Position numbers and translations under genes: made by a program
Notes under the pieces: model-generated
The model's database searches: none
The model's input: the letters and a program-made list of their open reading frames with translations, nothing else
Told to the model about the DNA's origin: nothing
Origin: Osmia lignaria lignaria
Taxonomy: Eukaryota; Arthropoda; Insecta; Hymenoptera; Megachilidae
Assembly (NCBI RefSeq): GCF_051020975.1
Contig: NW_027478162.1
Location: 24,056,001 to 24,120,000 of the forward strand
DNA length: 64,000 nt
Reading direction: 5' to 3'
In this document: piece by piece, positions 11,913-25,435 of the stretch
Position numbering within the stretch: the stretch's first letter is position 1
Layout of the letters: every line of letters begins with the position of its first letter

Positions 11913-14900
11913 AGCGAGCTATCGCAAAATGTTAAGAGACCTTTTTTGTAGAGAATTAAGTTTCCTACCTTTTATGTTCTATGATATTTTTTGATCAGAT
12001 GCGTAGTTCTCGAGATATATCAAGATATTTAAAAGTTCCGAAGCCGCACCAACATAATAGAGATACAGAAACACCGTGGCCCCTTTCTTTGAGATAACTC
12101 TGCACTATTGCGAGCTGCAAATGCCACTTCCAGCTTAGCTGTGCAGAGGAAGAACAACAAGAAGAAGAAATATCTCGAAATATGTCCGTCAGGCCAGTTC
12201 CTTTGAGCTGAATCTGCAAATATCTCGGAAACGAAGCGAGCTATGGCAAAATGTTAAGAGACCTTTTTTGTAGAGAATTAAGTTTCCTACTTTTTATGTT
12301 CGATGATATTTTTTGATCAGATGCGTAGTTCTCGAGATGTATCAAGATATTTAAAAGTTCCGAAGCCGCACCAACATAATAGAGATACAGAAACACCGTG
12401 GCCCCTTTCTTTGAGATAACTCTGCACTATTGCGAGCTGCAAATGCCACTTCCAGCTTAGCTGTGCAGAGGAAGAACAACAAGAAGAAGAAATATCTCGA
12501 AATATGTCCGTCAGGCCCCTTCCCTTGAGATATATCTGCAAATATCTCGGAAACGAAGCGAGCTATGGCAAAATGTTAAGAGACCTTTTTTGTAGAGAAT
12601 TATGTTTCCTATAATTTATGTTCTATGATATTTTTTGATCAGAAGCGTAGTTTTCGAGATATATCGAGATATTTAAAAGTTCCGAAGCCGCACCAACATA
12701 ATAGAGATACAGAAACACCGTGGCCCCTTTCTTTGAGATAACTCTGCACTATTGCGAGCTGCAAATGCCACTTCCAGCTTAGCTGTGCGGAAGAAGAACA
12801 ACAAGAAGAAGAAATATCTCGAAATATGTCCGTCAGGCCCCTTCCCTTGACATAAATCTGCAAATATCTCGGAAACGAAGCGAGCTATGGCAAAATGTTA
12901 AGAGACCTTATTTGTAGAGAATTACGTTTCCTACTTTTTACGTTCTATGATATTTTTTGACCAGATGCGTAGTTCTCGAGATATATCAAGATATTTAAAA
13001 GTTCCGAAACCGCACCAACATAATAGAGATACAGAAACACCGTGGCCCCTTTCTTTGAGATATCTCTGCACTATTGCGAGCTGCAAATGCCACTTCCAGC
13101 TTAGCTGTGCAGAAGAAGAACAACAAGAAGAAGAAATATCTCGAAATATGTCCGTCAGGCCCCTTCCCTTGACATAACTCTGCAAATATCTCGGAAACGA
13201 AGCGAGCTATGGCAAAATGTTAAGAGACCTTTTTTGTAGAGAAGTAAGTTTCCTACTTTTTATGTTCTATGATATTTTTTGATCAGATGCGTAGTTCTCG
13301 AGATATATCAAGATATTTAAAAGTTCCGAAGCCGCACCAACATAATAGAGATACAGAAACACCGTGGCCCCTTTCTTTGAGATAACTCTGCACTATTGCG
13401 AGCTGGAAATGCCACTTCCAGTTTAGCTGTGCAGAAGAAGAACAACAAGAAGAAGAAATATCTCGAAATATGTCCGTTAGGCCCCTTCCCTTCAGATAAA
13501 TCTGCAAATATCTCGGAAACGAAGGGAGCTATGGCAAAATGTTAAGAGACCTTTTTTGTAGAGAATTAAGTTTCCTACTTTTTATGTTCTATGATATTTT
13601 TTGATCAGATGCGTAGTTCTCGAGATATATCAAGATATTTAAAAGTTCCGAAGCCGCACCAACATAATAGAGATACAGAAACACCGTGGCCCCTTTCTTT
13701 GAGATAACTCTGCCCTACTGCGAGCTGCAAATGCCACTTCCAGCTTAGCTGTGCAGAAGAAGAACAACAAGAAGAAGAAATATCTCGAAATATGTCCGTT
13801 AGGCCCCTTCCCTTGAGATATATCTGCAAATATCTCGGAAACGAAGAGAGCTATGGCAAAATGTTAAGAGACCTTTTTTGTAGAGAATTAAGTTTCCTAC
13901 TTTTTATGTTCTATGATATTTTTTGATCAGATGCGTAGTTCTCGAGATATATCAAGATATTTAAAAGTTCCGAAGCCGCACCAACATAATAGAGATACAG
14001 AAACACCGTGGCCCCCTTCTTTGAGATAACTCTGCACTAGTGCGAGCCGCAAATGCCACTTCCAGCTTACCTGTGCAGAAGAAGAACAACAAGAAGAAGA
14101 AATATCTCGAAATATGTCCGTCAGGCCCCTTCCCTTGAGATAAATCTGCAAATATCTCGGAAACGAAGAGAGCTATGGCAAAATGTTTAGAGACCTTTTT
14201 TGTAGAGAATTAAGTTTCCTACTTTTCATGTTCTACGATATTTTTTGATCAGATGCGTAGTTCTCGAGATATATCAAGATATTTAAAAGTTCCGAAGCCG
14301 CACCAACATAATAGAGATACAGAAACACCGTGGCCCCTTTCTTTGAGATAACTCTGCACTAGTGCGAGCCGCAAATGCCACTTCCAGCTTAGCTGTGCAG
14401 AAGAAGAACAACAAGAAGAAGAAATATCTCGAAATATGTCCGTCAGGCCCCTTCCCTTGAGATAAATCTGCAAATATCTCGGAAACGAAGCGAGCTATGG
14501 CAAAATGTTAAGAGACCTTTTTTGTAGAGAATTATGTTTCCTACTTTTTATGTTCTATGATATTTTTTGATCAGACCCGTAGTTCTCGAGATATATCAAG
14601 ATATTTAAAAGTTCCGAAGCCGCACCAACATAATAGAGATACAGAAACACCGTGGCCCCTTTCTTTGAGATAACTCTGCACTATTGCGAGCTGCAAATGC
14701 CACTTCCAGCTTAGCTGTGCAGAAGAAGAACAACAAGAAGAAGAAATATCTCGAAATATGTCCGTCAGGCCCCTTCCCTTGAGATAAATCTGCAAATATC
14801 TCGGAAACGAAGCGAGCTACGGCAAAATGTTCAGAGACCTTTTTTGTAGAAAATTAGGTTTCCTACTTTTTATGTTCTATGATATTTTTTGATCAGATGC

Positions 14901-16742
14901 GTAGTTCTCGAGATATATCAAGATATTTAAAAGTTCCGTAGCCGCACCAACATAATAGAGATACAGAAACACCGTGGCCCCTTTCTTTGCGATAACTCTG
15001 CACTATTGCGAGCTGCAAATGCCACTTCCAGCTTAGCTGTGCAGAAGAAGAACAACAAGAAGAAGAAATATCTCGAAATATGTCCGTCAGGCCCCTTCCC
15101 TTGAGATAAATCCGCAAATATCTCGGAAACGAAGCGAGCTATGCCAAAATGATAAGAGACCTTATTTGTAGAGAATTAAGTTTCCTACTTTTTATGTTCT
15201 ATGATATTTTTTGATCAGACGCGTAGTTCTCGAGATATATCGAGATATTTAAAAGTTCCGAAGCCGCACCAACATAATAGAGATACAGAAACACCGTGGC
15301 CCCTTTCTTTGAGATAACTCTGCACTAGTGCGAGCCGCAAATGCCACTTCCAGCTTAGCTGTGCAGAAGAAGAACAACAAGAAGAAGAAATATCTCGAAA
15401 TATGCCCGTCAGGCCCCTTCCATTGAGATAAATCTGCAAATATCTCGGAAACGAAGCGAGCTATGGCAAAATGTTAAGAGACCTTTTTTGTAGAGAATTA
15501 AGTTTCCTACTTTTTATGTTCTATGATATTTTTTGATCAGATGCGTAGTTCTCGAGATATATCAAGATATTTAAAAGTTCCGAAGCCGCACCAACATAAT
15601 AGAGATACAGAAACACCGTGGCCCCTTTCTTTGAGATAACTCTGCACTACTGCGAGCTGCAAATGCCACTTCCAGCTTAGCTGTGCAGAAGAAGAACAAC
15701 AAGAAGAAGAAATATCTCGAAATATGTCCGTCAGACCCCTTCCCTTGAGATAAATCTGCAAATATCTCGGAAACGAAGCGAGCTATGGCAAAATGTTAAG
15801 AGACCTTTTTTGTAGAGAATTAAGTTTCCTACTTTTTATGTTTTATGATATTTTTTGATCAGATGCGTAGTTCTCGAGATATATCGAGATATTTAAAAGT
15901 TCCGAAGCCGCACCAACATAATAGAGATACAGAAACACCGTGGCCCCTTTCTTTGAGATAACTCTGCGCTAGTGCGAGCCGCAAATGCCACTTCCAGCTT
16001 AGCTGTGCAGAAGAAGAACAACAAGAAGAAGAAATATCTCGAAATATGTCCGTCAGGCCCCTTCCCTTGAGATAAATATGCAAATATCTCGGAAACGAAG
16101 CGAGCTATGGCAAAATGTTAAGAGACCTTTTTTGTAGAGAATTAAGTTTCCTACTTTTTATGTTCTATGATATTTTTTGATCAGATGCGTTGTTCTCGAG
16201 ATATATCAAGATATTTAAAAGTTCCGAAGCCGCACCAACATAATAGAGATACAGAAACACCGTGGCCCCTTTCTTTGAGATAACTCTGCACTATTGCGAA
16301 CTGCAAATGCCACTTCCAGCTTAGCTGTGCAGAAGAAGAACAACAAGAAGAAGAAATATCTCGAAATATGTCCGTCAGGCCCCTTCCCTTGAGATAAATC
16401 TGCAAATATCTCGGAAACGAAGCGAGCTATGGCAAAATGTTAAGAGACCTTTTTTGTACAGAATTATCTTTCCTACAATTTACGTTCTCCGATATTTTTT
16501 GATCAGAAGCGTAGTTTTCGAGATATATCGAGATATTTAAAAGTTCCGAAGCCGCACCAACATAATAGAGATACAGAAACACCGTGGCCCCTTTCTTTGA
16601 GATAACTCTGCACTATTGCGACCTGCAAATGCCACTTCCAGCTTAGCTGTGCAGAAGAAGAACAACAAGAAGAAGAAATATCTCGAAATATGTCCGTCAG
16701 GCCCCTTCCCTTGAGATACATCTGCAAATATCTCGGAAACGA
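11913..16742 (+). repeat. Monomers 38-52: mostly singleton monomers
   Basis: Fifteen monomers without a clear local higher-order period. Notable variants: monomer 39 has CGAGATGTATC; 41 has TTTGACCAG and GACATAACTC; 42 has AGCTGGAA with TTCCAGTT; 43 has CTGCCCTACTGC; 44 has CAGCTTACCTG; 47 has GTTCCGTAGCC and TTTGCGATAAC; 51 has GCGTTGTTC. Monomers 38-39, 41 and 42-45 have close copies about 18.4-18.7 kb downstream. Monomer 47 resembles monomers 56 and 63 of the next block. Confidence 0.85.
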
Positions 16743-18996
16743 AGCGAGCTATGGCAAAATGTTAAGAGACCTTTTTTGTAGAGAATTAAGTTTGCTACTT
16801 TTTATGTTCTATGATATTTTTCGATCAGAGGCGTAGTTCTCGAGATATATCAAGATATTTAAACGTTCCGAAGCCGCACCAACATAATAGAGATACAGAA
16901 ACACCGTGGCCCCTTTCTTTGAGATAACTCTGCACGATTGCGAGCTGGAAATGCCACTTCCAGTTTAGCTGTGCAGAAGAAGAACAACAAGAAGAAGAAA
17001 TATCTCGAAATATGTCCATCTGGACCCTTCCCTTGAGATAAATCTGCAAATATCTCGGAAACGAAGCGAGCTATGGCAAAATGTTAAGAGACCTTTTTTG
17101 TAGAGAATTATGTTTCCTACAATTTATGTTCTATGATATTTTTTGATCAGAAGCGTAGTTTTCGAGATATATCGAGATATTTAAAAGTTCCGAAGCCGCA
17201 CCAACATAATAGAGATACAGAAACAGCGTGGCCCCTTTCTTTGGGATAACTCTGCACTATTGCGAGCTGGAAATGCCACTTCCAGTTTAGCTGTGCAGAA
17301 GAAGAACAACAAGAAGAAGAAATATCACGAAATATGTCCGTCAGGACCCCTCCCTTGAGATAAATCTGCAAATATCTCGGAAACGAAGCGAGCTATTGCA
17401 AAACGTTAAGAGACCTCTTTTGTAGAGAATTAGGTTTCCTACTTTTTATGTTCTATGATATTTTTCGATCAGATGCGTAGTTCTCGAGATATATCAAGAT
17501 ATTTAAAAGCTCCGCAGCTGCACCAACATAATAGAGGTACAGAAACACCGTGGCCCCTTTCTTTGAGATAACTCTGCACTAGTGCGAGCCGCAAATGCCA
17601 CTTCCAGCTTAGCTGTGCAGAAGAAGAACAACAAGAAGAAGAAATATCTCGAAATATGTCCGTCAGGCCCCTTCCCTTGAGATAAATCTGCAAATATCTC
17701 GGAAACGAAGCGAGCTACGGCAAAATGTTCAGAGACCTTTTTTGTAGAAAATTAGGTTTCCTACTTTTTATGTTCTATGATATTTTTTGATCAGATGCGT
17801 AGTTCTCGAGATATATCAAGATATTTAAAAGTTCCGTAGCCGCACCAACATAATAGAGATACAGAAACACCGTGGCCCCTTTCTTTGCGATAACTCTGCG
17901 CTATTGCGAGCTGCAAATGCCACTTCCAGCTTAGCTGTGCAGAAGAAGAACAACAAGAAGAAGAAATATCTCGAAATATGTCCGTCAGGCCCCTTCCCTT
18001 GAGATATATCTGCAAATATCTCGGAAACGAAGCGAGCTATGGCAAAATGTTAAGAGACCTTTTCTGTAGAGAATTAAGTTTTCTACTTTTTATGTTCCAT
18101 GATATTTTTTGATCAGATGCGTAGTTCTCGAGATATATCAAGATATTTAAAAGTCCTGAAGCTGCACCAACTTAATAGAGATACAGAAACACCGTGGCCC
18201 CTTTCTTTGAGATAACTCTGCACTAGTGCGAGCCGCAAATGCCACTTCCAGCTTAGCTGTGCAGAAGAAGAACAACAAGAAGAAGAAATATCTGGAAATA
18301 TGTCCGTTAGGCCCCTTCCCTTGAGATAAATCTGCAAATATCTCGGAAACGAAGCGAGCTATGGCAAAATGTTAAGAGACCTTTTTTGTAGAGAATTAAG
18401 TTTCCTACTTTTTATGTTCTATGATATTTTTTGATCAGATGCGTAGTTCTCCAGATATACCAAGATATTTAAAAGTTCCGAAGCCGCACCAACATAATAG
18501 AGATACAGAAACACCGTGGCCCCTTTCTTTGAGATAACTCTGCACTATTGCGAGCTGCAAATGCCACTTCCAGCTTAGCTGTGCAGAGGAAGAACAACAA
18601 GAAGAAGAAATATCTCGAAATATGTCCGTCAGGCCAGTTCCTTTGAGCTGAATCTGCAAATATCTCGGAAACGAAGCGAGCTATGGCAAAATGTTAAGAG
18701 ACGTTTTTTGTAGAGAATTATGTTTCCTACAATTTATGTTCTATGATATTTTTTGATCAGAAGCGTAGTTTTCGAGATATATCGAGATATTTAAAAGTTC
18801 CGAAGCCGCACCAACATAATAGAGATACAGAAACACCGTGGCCCCTTTCTTTGAGATAACTCTGCACTAGTGCGAGCCGCAAATGCCACTTCCAGCTTAG
18901 CTGTGCAGAAGAAGAACAACAAGAAGAAGAAATATCTCGAAATATGTCCGTCAGGCCCCTTCCCTTGAGATACATCTGCAAATATCTCGGAAACGA
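16743..18996 (+). repeat. 7-mer higher-order repeat, copy 1 (monomers 53-59)
   Basis: Seven monomers spanning 2,254 bp with distinctive private variants: 53 has TTTAAACGTTCC and GTCCATCTGGACC; 54 has AAACAGCGTGG, TTTGGGATAAC and AATATCACGAAAT; 55 has AAAGCTCCGCAGCTG; 56 has GTTCCGTAGCC with TTTGCGATAAC; 57 has AAAGTCCTGAAGC and CAACTTAATAG; 58 has TTCTCCAGATATACC. Every one of these recurs in the next 2,254 bp in the same order. Confidence 0.95.
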
Positions 18997-21250
18997 AGCG
19001 AGCTATGGCAAAATGTTAAGAGACCTTTTTTGTAGAGAATTAAGTTTGCTACTTTTTATGTTCTATGATATTTTTCGATCAGAGGCGTAGTTCTCGAGAT
19101 ATATCAAGATATTTAAACGTTCCGAAGCCGCACCAACATAATAGAGATACAGAAACACCGTGGCCCCTTTCTTTGAGATAACTCTGCACGATTGCGAGCT
19201 GGAAATGCCACTTCCATTTTAGCTGTGCAGAAGAAGAACAACAAGAAGAAGAAATATCTCGAAATATGTCCATCTGGACCCTTCCCTTGAGATAAATCTG
19301 CAAATATCTCGGAAACGAAGCGAGCTATGGCAAAATGTTAAGAGACCTTTTTTGTAGAGAATTATGTTTCCTACAATTTATGTTCTATGATATTTTTTGA
19401 TCAGAAGCGTAGTTTTCGAGATATATCGAGATATTTAAAAGTTCCGAAGCCGCACCAACATAATAGAGATACAGAAACAGCGTGGCCCCTTTCTTTGGGA
19501 TAACTCTGCACTATTGCGAGCTGGAAATGCCACTTCCAGTTTAGCTGTGCAGAAGAAGAACAACAAGAAGAAGAAATATCACGAAATATGTCCGTCAGGA
19601 CCCCTCCCTTGAGATAAATCTGCAAATATCTCGGAAACGAAGCGAGCTATTGCAAAACGTTAAGAGACCTCTTTTGTAGAGAATTAGGTTTCCTACTTTT
19701 TATGTTCTATGATATTTTTCGATCAGATGCGTAGTTCTCGAGATATATCAAGATATTTAAAAGCTCCGCAGCTGCACCAACATAATAGAGGTACAGAAAC
19801 ACCGTGGCCCCTTTCTTTGAGATAACTCTGCACTAGTGCGAGCCGCAAATGCCACTTCCAGCTTAGCTGTGCAGAAGAAGAACAACAAGAAGAAGAAATA
19901 TCTCGAAATATGTCCGTCAGGCCCCTTCCCTTGAGATAAATCTGCAAATATCTCGGAAACGAAGCGAGCTACGGCAAAATGTTCAGAGACCTTTTTTGTA
20001 GAAAATTAGGTTTCCTACTTTTTATGTTCTATGATATTTTTTGATCAGATGCGTAGTTCTCGAGATATATCAAGATATTTAAAAGTTCCGTAGCCGCACC
20101 AACATAATAGAGATACAGAAACACCGTGGCCCCTTTCTTTGCGATAACTCTGCGCTATTGCGAGCTGCAAATGCCACTTCCAGCTTAGCTGTGCAGAAGA
20201 AGAACAACAAGAAGAAGAAATATCTCGAAATATGTCCGTCAGGCCCCTTCCCTTGAGATATATCTGCAAATATCTCGGAAACGAAGCGAGCTATGGCAAA
20301 ATGTTAAGAGACCTTTTCTGTAGAGAATTAAGTTTTCTACTTTTTATGTTCCATGATATTTTTTGATCAGATGCGTAGTTCTCGAGATATATCAAGATAT
20401 TTAAAAGTCCTGAAGCTGCACCAACTTAATAGAGATACAGAAACACCGTGGCCCCTTTCTTTGAGATAACTCTGCACTAGTGCGAGCCGCAAATGCCACT
20501 TCCAGCTTAGCTGTGCAGAAGAAGAACAACAAGAAGAAGAAATATCTGGAAATATGTCCGTTAGGCCCCTTCCCTTGAGATAAATCTGCAAATATCTCGG
20601 AAACGAAGCGAGCTATGGCAAAATGTTAAGAGACCTTTTTTGTAGAGAATTAAGTTTCCTACTTTTTATGTTCTATGATATTTTTTGATCAGATGCGTAG
20701 TTCTCCAGATATACCAAGATATTTAAAAGTTCCGAAGCCGCACCAACATAATAGAGATACAGAAACACCGTGGCCCCTTTCTTTGAGATAACTCTGCACT
20801 ATTGCGAGCTGCAAATGCCACTTCCAGCTTAGCTGTGCAGAGGAAGAACAACAAGAAGAAGAAATATCTCGAAATATGTCCGTCAGGCCAGTTCCTTTGA
20901 GCTGAATCTGCAAATATCTCGGAAACGAAGCGAGCTATGGCAAAATGTTAAGAGACGTTTTTTGTAGAGAATTATGTTTCCTACAATTTATGTTCTATGA
21001 TATTTTTTGATCAGAAGCGTAGTTTTCGAGATATATCGAGATATTTAAAAGTTCCGAAGCCGCACCAACATAATAGAGATACAGAAACACCGTGGCCCCT
21101 TTCTTTGAGATAACTCTGCACTAGTGCGAGCCGCAAATGCCACTTCCAGCTTAGCTGTGCAGAAGAAGAACAACAAGAAGAAGAAATATCTCGAAATATG
21201 TCCGTCAGGCCCCTTCCCTTGAGATAAATCTGCACATATCTCGGAAACGA
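18997..21250 (+). repeat. 7-mer higher-order repeat, copy 2 (monomers 60-66)
   Basis: Second copy of the 7-mer. The only differences I noticed from copy 1 are CTTCCATTTTAG in monomer 60 against CTTCCAGTTTAG in 53, and, at the right end of the last monomer, GATAAATCTGCACATATC in 66 against GATACATCTGCAAATATC in 59. The right end of monomer 59 matches monomer 52, so the crossover fell inside that monomer. The near identity implies a recent duplication or an assembly duplication. Confidence 0.95.
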
Positions 21251-24200
21251 AGCGAGCTATGGCAAAATGTTAAGAGACGTTTTTTGTAGAGAATTATGTT
21301 TCCTACAATCTATGTTCTATGATATTTTTTGATCAGAAGCGTAGTTTTCGAGATATATCGAGATATTTAAAAGTTCCGAAGCCGCACCAACATAATAGAG
21401 ACACAGAAACACCGTGGCCCCTTTCTTTGAGATAACTCTGCACTATTGCGAGCTGCAAATGCCACTTCCAGCTTAGCTGTGCAGAGGAAGAACAACAAGA
21501 AGAAGAAATATCTCGAAATATGTCCGTCAGGCCAGTTCCTTTGAGTTGAATCTGCAAATATCTCGGAAACGAAGCGAGCTATGGCAAAATGTTAAGAGAC
21601 CTTTTTTGTAGAGAATTAAGTTTCCTACAATTTATGTTCTATGATATTTTTTGATCAGAAGCGTAGTTTTCGAGATATATCGAGATATTTAAAAGTTCCG
21701 AAGCCGCACCAACATAATAGAGATACAGAAACACCGTGGCCCCTTTCTTTGGGATAACTCTGCACTATTGCGAGCTGCAAATGCCACTTCCAGCTTAGCT
21801 GTGCAGAAGAAGAACAACAAGAAGAAGAAATATCTCGAAATATGTCCGTCAGGCCCCTTCCCTTGAGATAAATCTGCAAATATCTCGGAAACGAAGCGAG
21901 CTATGGCAAAATCTTTAGAGACCTTTCTTGTAGAGAATTAAGTTTCCTACTTTTTATGTAGTATGATATTTTTTGATCAGATGCGTAGTTCTCGAGATAT
22001 ATCAAGATATTTAAAAGTTCCGAAGCCGCACCAACATAATAGAGATACAGAAACACCGTGGCCCCTTTCTTTGAGATAACTCTGCACTATTGCGAGCTGG
22101 AAATGCCACTTCCAGTTTAGCTGTGCAGAAGAAGAACAACAAGAAGAAGAAATATCTCGGAATATGTTCGTTAGGCCCCTTCCCTTGAGATAAATCTGCA
22201 AATATCTCGGAAACGAAGCGAGCTATGGCAAAATGTTAAGAGACATTTTTTGTAAAGAATTATGTTTCCTACAATTTATGTTCTATGATATTTTTTGATC
22301 AGAAGCGTAGTTTTCGAGATATATCAAGATACTTAAAAGTTCCGAAGCCGCACCAACATAATAGAGATACAGAAACACCGTGGCCCCTTTCTTTGAGATA
22401 ACTGTGCACTAGTGCAAGCCGCAAATGCCACTTCCAGCTTAGCTGTGCAGAAGAAGAACAACAAGTAGAAGAAATATCTCGAAATATGTCCGTCAGGCCC
22501 CTTCCCTTGAGATAAATCTGCAAATATCTCGGAAACGAAGCGAGCTATGGCAAAATGTTAAGAGACCTTTTTTGTAGAGAATTAAGTTTCCTACTTTTTA
22601 TGTTCTATGATATTTTTTGATCAGACGCGTAGTTCTCGAGATATATCAAGATATTTAAAAGTTCCGAAGCCGCACCAACATAATAGAGATACAGAAACAC
22701 CGTGGCCCCTTTCTTTGAGATAACTCTGCACTATTGCGAGCTGCAAATGCCACCTCCAGCTTAGCTGTGCAGAAGAAGAACAACAAGAAGAAGAAATATC
22801 TCGAAATATGTCCGTCAGGCCCCTTCCCTTGAGATATATCTGCAAATATCTCGGAAACGAAGCGAGCTATGGCAAAATCTTAAGAGACCTTTTTTGTAGA
22901 GAATTATGTTTCCTACAATTCAGGTTCTATGATATTTTTTGATCAGAAGCGTAGTTTTCGAGATATATCGAGATATTTAAAAGTTCCGAAGCCGCACCAA
23001 CATAATAGAGATACAGAAACACCGTGGCCCCTTTCATTGAGATAACTCTGCACTAGTGCGAGCCGCAAATGCCACTTCCAGCTTAGCTGTGCAGAAGAAG
23101 AACAACAAGAAGAAGAAATATCTCGAAATATGTCCGTCAGGCCCCTTCCCTTGAGATAAATCTGCAAATATCTCGGAAACGAAGAGAGCTATGGCAAAAT
23201 GTTAAGAGACCTTTTTGGTAGAGAATTAAGTTTCCTACTTTTCATGTTCTATGATATTTTTTGATCAGATGCGTAGTTCTCGAGATATATCAAGATATTT
23301 AAAAGTTCCGAAGCCGCACCAACATAATAGAGATACAGAAACACCGTGGCCCCTTTCTTTGAGATAACTCTGCACTATTGCGAGCTGTAAATGCCACTTC
23401 CAGCTTAGCTGTGCAGAAGAAGAACAACAAGAAGAAGAAATATCTCGAAATATGTCCGTCAGGCCCCTTCCCTTGAGATATATCTGCAAATATCTCGGAA
23501 ACGAAGCGAGCTATGGCAAAATGTTAAGAGACCTTTTTTGTAGAGAATTATGTTTCCTACAATTTATGTTCTATGATATTTTTTGATCAGAAGCGTAGTT
23601 TTCCAGATATATCCAGATATTTAAAAGTTCCGAAGCCGCACCAACATAATAGAGATACAGAAACACCGTGGCCCCTTTCTTTGAGATAACTCTGCACTAG
23701 TGCGAGCTGCAAATGCCACTTCCAGCTTAGCTGTGCAGAGGAAGAACAACAAGAAGAAGAAATATCTCGAAATATGTCCGTCAGGCCCCTTCCCTTGAGA
23801 TAAATCTGCAAATATCTCGGAAACGAAGCGAGCTATGGCAAAATGTTAAGAGACCTTTTTGTAGAGAATTAAGTTTCCTACTTTTTATGTTCGATGATAT
23901 TTTTTGATCAGATGCGTAGTTCTCGAGATATATCAAGATATTTAAAAGTTCCGAAGCTGCACCAACATAATAGAGGTACAGAAACACCGTGGCCTCTTTC
24001 TTTGAGATAACTCTGCACTATTGCGAGCTGCAAATGCCACTTCGAGCTTAGCTGTGCAGAAGAAGAACAACAAGAAGAAGAAATATCTCGAAATATGTCC
24101 GTCAGACCCCTTCCCTTGAGATGAATCTGCAAATATCTCGGAAACGAAGCGAGCTATGGCAAAATGTTAAGAGACCTTTTTTGTAGAGAATAATGTTTCC

Positions 24201-25435
24201 TACAATTTACGTTCTATGATATTTTTTGATCAGAAGCGTAGTTTTCGAGATATATCGAGATATTTAAAAGTTCCGAAGACGCACCAACATAATAGAGATA
24301 CAGAAACACCGTGGCCCCTTTCTTTGAGATAACTGTGCACTAGTGCGAGCCGCAAATGCCACTTCCAGCTTAGCTGTGCAGAAGAAGAACAACAAGTAGA
24401 AGAAATATCTCGAAATATGTCCGTCAGGCCCCTTCCCTTGAGATAAATCTGCAAATATCTCGGAAACGAAGCGAGCTATGGCAAAATGTTAAGAGACCTT
24501 TTTTGTAGAGAATTAAGTTTCCTACTTTTTATGTTCTATGATATTTTTTGATCAGACGCGTAGTTCTCGAGATATATCAAGATATTTAAAAGTTCCGAAG
24601 CCGCACCAACATAATAGAGATACAGAAACACCGTGGCCCCTTTCTTTGAGATAACTCTGCACTATTGCGAGCTGCAAATGCCACCTCCAGCTTAGCTGTG
24701 CAGAAGAAGAACAACAAGAAGAAGAAATATCTCGAAATATGTCCGTCAGGCCCCTTCCCTTGAGATATATCTGCAAATATCTCGGAAACGAAGCGAGCTA
24801 TGGCAAAATCTTAAGAGACCTTTTTTGTAGAGAATTATGTTTCCTACAATTTATGTTCTATGATATTTTTTGATCAGATGCGTAGTTCTCGAGATATATC
24901 AAGATATTTAAAAGTTCCGAAGCCGCACCAACATAATAGAGATACAGAAACACCGTGGCCCCTTTCTTTGAGATAACTCTGCACTATTGCGAGCTGTAAA
25001 TGCCACTTCCAGCTTAGCTGTGCAGAAGAAGAACAACAAGAAGAAGAAATATCTCGAAATATGTCCGTCAGGCCCCTTCCCTTGAGATATATCTGCAAAT
25101 ATCTCGGAAACGAAGCGAGCTATGGCAAAATGTTAAGAGACCTTTTTTGTAGAGAATTATGTTTCCTACAATTTATGTTCTATGATATTTTTTGATCAGA
25201 AGCGTAGTTTTCCAGATATATCCAGATGTTTAAAAGTTCCGAAGCCGCACCAACATAATAGAGATACAGAAACACCGTGGCCCCTTTCTTTGAGATAACT
25301 CTGCACTAGTGCGAGCTGCAAATGCCACTTCCAGCTTAGCTGTGCAGAGGAAGAACAACAAGAAGAAGAAATATCTCGAAATATGTCCGTCAGGCCAGTT
25401 CCTTTGAGCTGAATCTGCAAATATCTCGGAAACGA
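21251..25435 (+). repeat. Monomers 67-79: mosaic of left-hand types
   Basis: Monomers 70-71 (22217-22860) recur at 24148-24791 and again at 26402-27045; they are marked by ACAAGTAGAAG in the first monomer and GCCACCTCCAG in the second. Monomers 73-74 (23183-23826) and 78-79 (24792-25435) are copies of the monomer 7-8 pair, marked by GCTGTAAATG then TTTTCCAGATATATCCAG. Monomer 75 is a type-33 monomer (GAAGCTGCACC, CTTCGAGC). The segment is thus a patchwork of 1-3 monomer blocks. Confidence 0.85.
23827..24147 (+). repeat. Monomer 75, 321 bp: one T lost from the first T6 tract
   Basis: The tract reads GACCTTTTTGTAG (five T) instead of six. It is the only monomer I found with this change. A homopolymer deletion confined to a single monomer could be real or a sequencing error. 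Confidence 0.7.
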
